Assembly: GCA_020851235.1 (NCBI GenBank)
Contig: JADZDD010000025.1
Location: forward strand, 344,004-408,003
From: Burkholderiales bacterium
GTDB taxonomy: Bacteria; Pseudomonadota; Gammaproteobacteria; Burkholderiales; Casimicrobiaceae
Direction of reading: 5' to 3'
Length of the DNA: 64,000 nucleotides
The notes under the pieces are model-generated. The model made no database searches. It saw only the letters and a program-made list of their open reading frames with translations, and had not been told where the DNA came from. Each line of letters opens with the position of its first letter. The stretch's first letter is position 1. Made by a program: the position numbers and the translations under genes. Positions 1 to 7,195 of this stretch are shown piece by piece.

Positions 1-602
1 GCCACGACATCCTGGCCCTGTCGCCGAAGGCGTTCCTGCCGTACAAGCGGCGCATCCAGATCGTCTTCCAGAATCCGTACGCCTCGCTCAATCCGCGCTT
101 CATCGTCGGCCAGATCCTCACCGAGCCGATGGACATCCACGGCATCGGCGCCTCGGCACAGGAACGCGCCGACATGGCCTTCGAACTCCTCGCCAAGGTC
201 GGCCTGCCCGAGGCGTCGTTCTACAAATATCCGCACGAATTCTCGGGCGGGCAGCGCCAGCGCATCGCGATCGCGCGTTGCCTGACGCTCAAGCCCGACA
301 TCCTCATCTGCGACGAATCGGTGTCGGCGCTGGACGTCTCGGTGCAGGCGCAGGTGCTCAATCTCCTGCAGGACTTGCAGGCGGAGTTCGATCTTTCCTA
401 CATCTTCATCTCGCACGATCTCGCGGTGGTGAAGTACATCGCCGACGAGGTGATGGTCATGAGCGAGGGGGAGATCGTCGAGATCGCAAGCTCCGACGAG
501 ATCTACCGCGCGCCGCGCGAGGCGTACACGCAGCGCCTGCTCGCCTCGATCCCCCGGGGCTGGCAGGCGACGCGCCGGACGAAGCCGGCGCCGGACGAGT
601 AG
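1..602 (+). CDS. Peptide-type ABC transporter ATP-binding protein, 3' part
   Basis: This is the C-terminal 199 residues of an ABC ATPase whose start lies before the window. The visible part begins just ahead of the Q-loop (IVFQNPYASLNPR), then shows the signature FSGGQRQRIAIAR, Walker B ILICDESVSALDVS and the H-loop ISHDL. The Q-loop sequence and the C-terminal tail (EIYRAPREAYTQRLLASIP) are typical of the DppF/OppF branch that energises oligopeptide or dipeptide import at the inner membrane. Walker A is outside the window. The gene is convergent with the TldD-like pair. The substrate cannot be told from the ATPase, so no symbol is given. Confidence 0.93.
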   Translation, partial: HDILALSPKAFLPYKRRIQIVFQNPYASLNPRFIVGQILTEPMDIHGIGASAQERADMAFELLAKVGLPEASFYKYPHEFSGGQRQRIAIARCLTLKPDILICDESVSALDVSVQAQVLNLLQDLQAEFDLSYIFISHDLAVVKYIADEVMVMSEGEIVEIASSDEIYRAPREAYTQRLLASIPRGWQATRRTKPAPDE

Positions 603-669
603 GTCGCGGCCGGGCGCAGCGGCGCTGTCGCACGGCGGCGGGCGCGCCCCTTCGCGTGGCGCGTCGGAC

Positions 670-1995
670 CTACAGCGTGAACGCGAGCTCCTTCACCAGC
701 ATGCCTGGCAGACGGACGCTGCCGAGTGCGCGCGCGCCGTACGTCGACGACTCCAGCATGAGCTCGGTCTCGCGGGTCAGGGCTTCGAGATTCGACCCGA
801 GCATGCGGTAGAGCGTGTCGTCGAAGCGCAGGACGTTGACCGGGGCCACCACCCGACCGTGCTCGACCCAGAAGGTCGCAAAGCGCGTCATTCCGGTGAT
901 GCGGCCGGCCGGCCGGTCCGAATAGTTGAGGTACCACAGGTTGCCGATCGCAAGCCCCGTATCGAGCGCGGTGAGCGCGTCGGCGGCGGGCAGGTCGCCG
1001 CCTTCCAGCACGAGCGATTCGGGCGACTCGGCATCGTTGGCGCCGTTGGCGACGAGGCCGAACTCGCGCGCGGTGCGCGGACTGACGAGCGATCCGGCGA
1101 GGCGGCCGTGCTCGACGAGCGGGACCCGCGGCGGCCGCACGAAGCCGTCGTTCTGGAATGCGGGCGCCACGCCGCCTTGCGTATCCTCGACAAAGGTCAC
1201 GCGCGGATCGAACGCCGCACCTTCCTGCAGGCGATCGAGCGCGCTCTGGTGCGTTTGCAGCGCGCGTCCGGAGAACGCGTCCCAGCACAGCAGGGCGGTG
1301 AGTTCCTCGAGCGCACCTGGCGCAAGATAGGCGCGGTAGCGCCCCGGCGCGAGCGTGCGCGGCGCGCGGGCGACGAGGGCGAGGCGCTCGCGTGCCTGCT
1401 GCATGCGCGCGCCGAGCTGCGCCGCGTCCCAATGGAATCCCGCGTAGGCGCTGCGCACGGCCTTGTCGGCGCCGTGATACAGGCTCCACTGCAGGTTGAA
1501 GGTTGTCGCCGTGTACGCGTTGTGCTGGCCTTCCGAATTGGCGAAGCCGCGCCACACCGGCCCCGCTGCGTAGAAGCCGACGAGATCGAGTCCGTCGGCC
1601 GCGGCGAGGATCGCATCGACAGCATCTTCGGCCGCCGGCACCGCACCGTCACGGACTTCGCGACTCGACCGCACGCCATCGGGCAGGAGCAGGAGCGCAT
1701 CCTCGGCGAGGTCGGGGAGGACGGCGCGCAAGTCGGCCATCGCCGTGCGCACGGTGGCGACATCGCGTGCCACGTCTCCGGTGAGCGAGAGCGTGTGCGT
1801 CGCGTGCCGCGCGCCGTGGATGAGGCGCAGCGTGAGCGTGCGCTGCACGACACTGCCGGACTGGCGCACCCGGCCGCGATTGAAGCGGACGAAATCGGTG
1901 TCTTCGGCGGCGAAGGCGACGGTGAAGCGCTCGCCGGCCGCCCGCGCCCCGGCCACCGCCGCGACGAGCGCCGAGAAATCGTCTTCGATGCTCAC
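670..1995 (-). CDS. TldE/PmbA-like protein, non-catalytic partner of TldD family
   Basis: A 441-residue protein of the TldD/PmbA (modulator of DNA gyrase) family. The first domain carries the conserved stretch around FVRFNRGRVRQSGSVVQ, and the C-terminal half has the family-type beta-rich region ending LPGMLVKELAFTL. It lacks the HExxxH motif of its partner, as expected for the TldE/PmbA subunit that forms the heterodimeric metalloprotease cleaving unfolded or modified peptides in the cytoplasm. The chosen GTG start overlaps the stop of the upstream tldD-like gene in the four-base sequence GTGA, so translation is probably coupled. Longer readings into the upstream gene would be an artefact of high GC. 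Confidence 0.85.
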   Translation of the reverse strand: MSIEDDFSALVAAVAGARAAGERFTVAFAAEDTDFVRFNRGRVRQSGSVVQRTLTLRLIHGARHATHTLSLTGDVARDVATVRTAMADLRAVLPDLAEDALLLLPDGVRSSREVRDGAVPAAEDAVDAILAAADGLDLVGFYAAGPVWRGFANSEGQHNAYTATTFNLQWSLYHGADKAVRSAYAGFHWDAAQLGARMQQARERLALVARAPRTLAPGRYRAYLAPGALEELTALLCWDAFSGRALQTHQSALDRLQEGAAFDPRVTFVEDTQGGVAPAFQNDGFVRPPRVPLVEHGRLAGSLVSPRTAREFGLVANGANDAESPESLVLEGGDLPAADALTALDTGLAIGNLWYLNYSDRPAGRITGMTRFATFWVEHGRVVAPVNVLRFDDTLYRMLGSNLEALTRETELMLESSTYGARALGSVRLPGMLVKELAFTL

Positions 1996-3422
1996 GACTC
2001 GCCGCCGAAGACGTCGACGCCGGCGAACACGCAGGCCGGCGACGCGTGCCCGACGCGAATGATCTGCGACGGCTCGCCCTTGCCGCAGTGCGGCGTGCCG
2101 AGCACCTGCACCGTCGTCGCGTCGCCCACGCGCGCGAGGCTGCGCCAGAAGCTCGCCGAGACGCCGCGGTAGTTGGGGTTCTTCACGACGTGCCGGATCA
2201 CCCCGTGTTCGATGACGCGCGCACGCTCGCAGCCGAACTGGAACTTGTTGCGTGAGTCGTCGATCGACCAGCTGCGGTTGGTCTCCATGAGCACGCCGCG
2301 GTCGATCCCGGCGACGAGGTCGGCAAGCGAGGCGTCCTTCGGCTCGAGGTTGAGGTTCGCCATGCGGTCGATCGGCGGCCGGTTCCAGCTGTCGGCGCGA
2401 CTCGCGGCGACCCCCGGCAGCCTGGCGCGCATCTGCGACGTGGCGCCGCCGAGCGGGCGGACGAGGATGCCGTCGCGGATCAGGTACGCCTTCTCGGCCG
2501 GCGTGCCTTCGTCGTCGAACGCGTAGGTCGCAAGCTCCTCGCCGCGCGTGGGGTCGAAGCTCACGTCGAGCAGCGGCGAACCGTACCGGTAACTGCCGAA
2601 CATGTCGAGGGTCACGAAGCTCGTCCCGGCAAAGTTGCGCTCGTCGCCCAGGATGCGGTCGAGTTCGAGCGGGTGGCCGATCGACTCGTGGATCTGCAGG
2701 ATCATCTGGTCGGGCATGAGCAGCACGTCCATCGATCCTCGCGGGCACTCGGGCGCGGTGAGGAGTTCGATCGCTTCGGCCGCGATCCGCGTCCCGGCGC
2801 CGACGAAGCCGAAGCGCGCGAGGATCTCGGCTCCGCCCTGTTGGCAGATGCCGCGGAAGCCGTCGAGCGAGCGCGACTGCGTCACCCCGCCGGCGTGCGC
2901 GGTGACGGTGAGGCGCGGCAGCAGGAAGCGGTAACGCTGCACGACGTCGCCGCCCGTGCTCGTGACGAGGCGGTGCGTGGCGGTGCGGACCTCGACGCCG
3001 GCCTCGCTGTCGACGATGCGCGGATCGCGCGTCGCGGCGGCGCACTCGGCGGCGAGGAGGTCGTACCACTCGCGGGGTGTCGGCCCGGCCACGGCGAGCG
3101 CGGGGGAAGCGTACTCGCCGCGGGCGGCGGGCCGCGGCAGCCTGCGGCTGTCGATGAGTCCCGTGTGCGCGGTGACGCGGGCCCGGGCCGCCGCGCGCTG
3201 CAACGCGGCACGGACGCCTTGCGCGCTCGTGTCGCCCGTCGCGGCGTACCCGTAGCCACCGTCGGCGTGGACGCTGGCCATGACCCCGCGGTCGGTGGTC
3301 ACCGCCAACGGCAGCGGGACGTTGTGGCGGACGGCGTACTGCGAGGCCTGCTCTTCGACGAAGCGCAGCGACCAGTAGTCGGCGCGCAGGTCGACGTCGG
3401 GCAGGGGGGCGTCGAGCGGCAT
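1992..3422 (-). CDS. TldD-like metalloprotease subunit
   Basis: A 476-residue TldD family protein. The zinc-binding motif HESIGH is at residues 245-250, and the family metal-site region continues downstream to the conserved C-terminal block GTPHCGKGEPSQ. TldD supplies the catalytic zinc of the TldD/TldE protease, which trims peptides through an internal chamber. The motif is followed by PLELDRI rather than the usual TldD context, suggesting a divergent subgroup and not the housekeeping tldD that matures microcins and the CcdA antitoxin. It starts at ATG 3422 and is the first gene of a two-gene unit, with a GTGA overlap to the partner. Confidence 0.88.
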   Translation of the reverse strand: MPLDAPLPDVDLRADYWSLRFVEEQASQYAVRHNVPLPLAVTTDRGVMASVHADGGYGYAATGDTSAQGVRAALQRAAARARVTAHTGLIDSRRLPRPAARGEYASPALAVAGPTPREWYDLLAAECAAATRDPRIVDSEAGVEVRTATHRLVTSTGGDVVQRYRFLLPRLTVTAHAGGVTQSRSLDGFRGICQQGGAEILARFGFVGAGTRIAAEAIELLTAPECPRGSMDVLLMPDQMILQIHESIGHPLELDRILGDERNFAGTSFVTLDMFGSYRYGSPLLDVSFDPTRGEELATYAFDDEGTPAEKAYLIRDGILVRPLGGATSQMRARLPGVAASRADSWNRPPIDRMANLNLEPKDASLADLVAGIDRGVLMETNRSWSIDDSRNKFQFGCERARVIEHGVIRHVVKNPNYRGVSASFWRSLARVGDATTVQVLGTPHCGKGEPSQIIRVGHASPACVFAGVDVFGGES

Positions 3423-3515
3423 GGCGGGGTCTCGGGCGGGCGGTGACGATCGGTCAGGGTGCGGGCCGCCGGTGGCGTGTCGCGGCGGCTGCGGCGTCTG
3501 GCAGCGTCGCCCGGA

Positions 3516-4022
3516 TCATGGCGTGTCCTGCCCGTCCCGGGTTCCGAACGTGCGCAGCGCGGCTCCGGTCACGCGGGCGATCCGCCACTCGGGCATCACC
3601 GTCGCCCCCATCCCTTCGTAGAAGGCGATGGCCGGGTGGTTCCAGTCGAGGACGGCCCACTCGAGGCGTCCGCAGTCGCGGGCGCGGGCGATGGCGGCAA
3701 CCTCGGCCAGGAGCGTGCGCCCGACCCCCCGGCCACGATGCTGCGGGTAGACGAAGATGTCCTCGAGCCAGAGTCCGGCACGGGCGAGGAAGGTCGAGAA
3801 ATTCGGAAAAAACAAGGCAAAACCGAGCGCTTCCCGCGACGCACCGCCTTCCCAGGCGATGAGCGCCTCGGCGAGGGGCCGCTCCCCGAAGAGCGCGCGG
3901 GCGAGCGCGTCTTCGCTGGCCGACACGAGATGCGTCAGCCGCTCGTACTCCGCCAGGGCCCGGATCATGGCAAGAAGCGGCCCGGTATCGGATATCCGCG
4001 CTGGAAGGATGGAAAAAGGCAT
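3516..4022 (-). CDS. GNAT family N-acetyltransferase
   Basis: A 168-residue single-domain GNAT protein. The acetyl-CoA pyrophosphate-binding motif A is clear (IFVYPQHRGRGVGRTLL, about residues 90-106), followed by the WAVLDWNHPAIAFYEGMGA segment. The overall pattern (PARISDTGPLLAMIRALAEYE at the N-terminus, then a FSTFLARAGLWLEDIFV strand) resembles diamine/spermidine N-acetyltransferases and related small-molecule acetyltransferases. The real substrate is not shown by the sequence. It lies upstream of the tldD-like gene on the same strand with 93 bases between, and diverges from the first TonB receptor. One stretch near residues 70-80 uses unusually T-rich codons, including a run of six T. 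Confidence 0.88.
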   Translation of the reverse strand: MPFSILPARISDTGPLLAMIRALAEYERLTHLVSASEDALARALFGERPLAEALIAWEGGASREALGFALFFPNFSTFLARAGLWLEDIFVYPQHRGRGVGRTLLAEVAAIARARDCGRLEWAVLDWNHPAIAFYEGMGATVMPEWRIARVTGAALRTFGTRDGQDTP

Positions 4023-4172
4023 CGAAAGGGTGGATTCGACGTGCCGTCACGCCACGGAGGCGACCGCCGCACCCCGGGCGCCGTGGAAGCGCCGAGGAGG
4101 GACTTCGTCACTAATCCGCCGCCGCGGGCAGTGGGGGCCGATATTGGCGAAATTGCAACAGAATGTACCCGT

Positions 4173-4187
4173 CGATTGTAGCAATCG
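4173..4187. promoter_or_regulatory. Inverted repeat in the receptor gene leader
   Basis: CGATTG-TAG-CAATCG is a perfect six-base inverted repeat in the 274-base divergent region between the acetyltransferase and the first TonB receptor, about 110 bases before the receptor ATG. The surrounding 40 bases are AT-richer than the neighbourhood. It could be an operator; no known regulator consensus is matched. Confidence 0.3.
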
Positions 4188-4296
4188 GCCCGGCGGATTG
4201 CTCGCAAATTGCCGGGCGTTGTACCTTCCACCTGTGTGCCGGAGGGCGGGCGCTGTCCCGCGTACAGGCATCCATCATTTCTGGGGGGATTCAACG

Positions 4297-7059
4297 ATGA
4301 GATTTCAGCGCAACAAGGTCGCGCTTGCCCTTGGCGTAGGTGGTGTGGCGCTGGTTGCCGGTGGCATGGCAACCGCGCAGGACATCCGCGTCAACGTGAC
4401 GGGCTCCAACATCAAGCGGACCGACACCGAGACCGCGGCGCCGATCCAGACGATCACCCGCGAGGACATCCAGCAGACGGGCCTGCAGACGATCCAGGAG
4501 GTGGTGCGGCAGATCACCGCGAGCAACAACGGCGGGATCGCGCCGTCGTTCACCAACGGCTTCTCCGCCTCCGGCAGCGCGGTCTCGCTGCGCGGCCTCG
4601 GCCCCAACAACACGCTGGTCCTCGTCAACGGGCGGCGTCTTGCCAATTTCGGCCTGGCCGACGACGGGCACGCCTCGTATCCCGACCTCTCGCAGATCCC
4701 GTTCGACGCCGTCGAGCGCATCGAGGTCCTGAAGGACGGCGCCTCGGCGATCTACGGCTCGGATGCCGTGGCGGGCGTGGTCAACGTGATCCTGCGCCAG
4801 CAGTTCACCGGCGTCACGGTCATGGGCTCGGGTGGCACCAATTACAACGGCGAAGGCAACCAGTGGCGCGCCGCGATCACCGGCGGCATCGGCGATCTCA
4901 CCCGGGACCGCTACAACGCCTTCATCTCGTTCGACTACCAGAAGCAGGACCCCATCGCGATGAACACCCTGCGCGATTACATGGGGACCAACAACTTCAC
5001 CAGCATGGGCGGCTACGACCAGCGCCCCGGCAACCCGTACAGCGGCTTTGGCACCACGAGCATGCTGGGCAACGTGCGTCCGGTCGCCGCCGCCAACCCG
5101 AATGGAAGTCCCGGGGCCTACCAGACGCTACCCGGCACGTGCACCTCGGGTCCGGTCAGCGTCGGCCCCGCCGGCCAGCCCTTCTGCATCTGGGAGGTCA
5201 AGGACTGGGTGGACTTGCAGCCCAAGATCGAGCGCGCCAACGTCTACGCGCGCGGCGCGTACAACTTCACCGACTCGATCCAGGGCTACACCGAACTCGC
5301 GTACTTCTCGGTCAAGACCGATACGCGCAACACGCCGACCGGGACCCGCGCCAACTGGTTCGATCCGTCGACGGTGTCGATCAAGTCGTCGGTCAACGTC
5401 TACCTGCCGGTGGGCCACCCCGACAATCCGTTCTCGGCCAACAACCAGGTCGCACGCCTGTACTACGTCGACGGCGCGCTGGGCGGTCGCAACACCGAGT
5501 ACAAGACCGATACGCAGCGCTACCTCGCCGGGGTCAAGGGCAGCAACGCGGGGTGGGACTGGGACTTGGCCGGCCTGTACATCCGCAGCGACACCGACGT
5601 CACGCGCCAGAATTTCTACAGCTACGATCGGCTGCAGCAAGGCCTGGCCGGCACGGGCCCGTTCGGCTACTACCGGATTGGCGCCGCAGCGGGGGCGAAC
5701 AATCCCGGCATCTACGACTGGATCGCGCCGGACCGCTCGTGGAGCATCAAGTCCGAGAACACGAACTTCGACGCCAAGGCGTCACGCGACCTCATGAAGC
5801 TCTCCGGCGGGCAGTTGGCGCTGGCGCTGGGCTACGAGTTCCGTCGCGAGGAGCTGTCGAATCCGGGGGCACCCGGCACCGACACCGGCAACGTCGTCGG
5901 CCTGGGTTATTCGGCGGCGTTCGGCTCGCGCAACGTCAACGCGCTCTTCGCCGAGTTGTACGCGCCGGTCCTGAAGAACCTCGAACTCACCGCCGCGGTG
6001 CGCTTCGACGATTATTCGGACGTCGGCAACACGACCAACCCGAAGATCGGCGCCAAGTGGACGGTGATCCCGCAGGTGGTGCTGCGCGGCACGTACGCGA
6101 CCGCGTTCCGGGCCCCGGGCCTGTACGAGACGTCGACGGCGAACGCATCGGCCGGCTATACCGTGGCGCGTGACCCCATCCGCTGTCCGGTCACCGGCCT
6201 TGCCGCCGACTGCTCGAACCAGGTGCTCGGCATCAACACCGGCAACCCGTACATCAAGCCCGAGAAGTCGGACACGTGGACCGTCGGCGTCATCGTCGAG
6301 CCGATGCCGGGCTTGTCGGGGACCCTGGACTACTGGAACATCGACACCAAGGACCAGATCACGATCGGCAGCGTCCAGGGCGTGCTGAACAACCCGGGGA
6401 ACTTCCCGGCGGCGACCGTCGGCCGCGATACCAACAACCTGCCGGGCATCCCCAACTCCGGCACGGTGCTGTACGTGTCGACGCCGTACCAGAATGCCAA
6501 TACGGTGAAGACCGACGGTATCGACCTCGACATCCTCGGTCGTTACAACGCGCCCAACAACTGGGGCACGTTCAGCGCCGAGTTCCAGTGGACGCACATC
6601 TTCAAGTTCAGCCAGACGTTGGGCGGCATCGAGTACGAGTACCAGGGCACCAACGGCAACTACGACGTCTCGTCGGCGCAGGGCACGCCAAAGGATCGCT
6701 GGAACCTGATCCTCGGCTGGGCCCGTGGCCCGTGGAACGTGACGGGAACGGTGCGCTACGTCGCGGGCTACGACGAGATCCCATGGCGCGACCTCGCGGT
6801 TCCGGAGAACTGCCTGTACATCTGGCGGGACGACCAGACGAGCTGCTCGGTCGATTCGTTCACGACGTTCGACCTTTCGGCCTCGTACAAGGGGTTCAAG
6901 AACTGGGAGATCTTCGGGTCGATCGTCAATCTCTTCAACGAGAAGGCGCCGTTCGCGCCGGCCGCGGCGTACGGTAACGTCAACTTCAACTACAACTACT
7001 CGTTCACCGGCGCCACCGGTACGCAGTTCAACGCGGGCGTGCGCTACACGTTCAAGTAG
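4297..7059 (+). CDS. TonB-dependent outer membrane receptor (copy 1)
   Basis: A 920-residue TonB-dependent receptor. An N-terminal signal peptide (about residues 1-27, ending ...GGMATAQ) is followed by the plug domain (residues about 45-165, with ITREDIQQTG, VSLRGLG, LVLVNGRR and ERIEVLKDGASAIYGSDAVAGVVN). A long beta-barrel then ends in an aromatic-rich strand, FNAGVRYTFK. These receptors import siderophores, carbohydrates, peptides or other large solutes using energy from TonB-ExbBD. The ATG at 4297 is chosen because it follows a GGGGGG Shine-Dalgarno-like run and begins a proper signal peptide; the reading frame is open far upstream but without coding character. It is a close paralogue of the next gene. 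The substrate is unknown. Confidence 0.93.
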   Translation: MRFQRNKVALALGVGGVALVAGGMATAQDIRVNVTGSNIKRTDTETAAPIQTITREDIQQTGLQTIQEVVRQITASNNGGIAPSFTNGFSASGSAVSLRGLGPNNTLVLVNGRRLANFGLADDGHASYPDLSQIPFDAVERIEVLKDGASAIYGSDAVAGVVNVILRQQFTGVTVMGSGGTNYNGEGNQWRAAITGGIGDLTRDRYNAFISFDYQKQDPIAMNTLRDYMGTNNFTSMGGYDQRPGNPYSGFGTTSMLGNVRPVAAANPNGSPGAYQTLPGTCTSGPVSVGPAGQPFCIWEVKDWVDLQPKIERANVYARGAYNFTDSIQGYTELAYFSVKTDTRNTPTGTRANWFDPSTVSIKSSVNVYLPVGHPDNPFSANNQVARLYYVDGALGGRNTEYKTDTQRYLAGVKGSNAGWDWDLAGLYIRSDTDVTRQNFYSYDRLQQGLAGTGPFGYYRIGAAAGANNPGIYDWIAPDRSWSIKSENTNFDAKASRDLMKLSGGQLALALGYEFRREELSNPGAPGTDTGNVVGLGYSAAFGSRNVNALFAELYAPVLKNLELTAAVRFDDYSDVGNTTNPKIGAKWTVIPQVVLRGTYATAFRAPGLYETSTANASAGYTVARDPIRCPVTGLAADCSNQVLGINTGNPYIKPEKSDTWTVGVIVEPMPGLSGTLDYWNIDTKDQITIGSVQGVLNNPGNFPAATVGRDTNNLPGIPNSGTVLYVSTPYQNANTVKTDGIDLDILGRYNAPNNWGTFSAEFQWTHIFKFSQTLGGIEYEYQGTNGNYDVSSAQGTPKDRWNLILGWARGPWNVTGTVRYVAGYDEIPWRDLAVPENCLYIWRDDQTSCSVDSFTTFDLSASYKGFKNWEIFGSIVNLFNEKAPFAPAAAYGNVNFNYNYSFTGATGTQFNAGVRYTFK

Positions 7060-7116
7060 TCCGGCAGCGACGTTGCAGCAGCAGGGCATCGGCGCCATGC
7101 CGATGTGATTGGCGGG

Positions 7117-7159
7117 CCCCGGCCGGTACACCGTACCGCGCCGGGGTTTTCGTTTTTTT
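7117..7159 (+). terminator. Intrinsic terminator between the two receptors
   Basis: CCCCGGC (7117-7123) pairs with GCCGGGG (7140-7146), enclosing an inner CGGTAC/GTACCG stem with a three-base loop and a single bulged C. It is followed at once by a T-rich tract (TTTTCGTTTTTTT). This is the best intrinsic terminator in the window and suggests that the second receptor has its own transcript, or is read only by readthrough. Confidence 0.85.
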
Positions 7160-7195
7160 GGGCGGCAGTCTTTCATCACGATCGGGGGAGGCAGC

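Noticed and set aside
1..602. Linking the ABC ATPase fragment to the peptide-binding protein at 41.7-43.5 kb
   Set aside because: The genes are 41 kb apart on opposite strands with no permeases between; any partnership is speculation.
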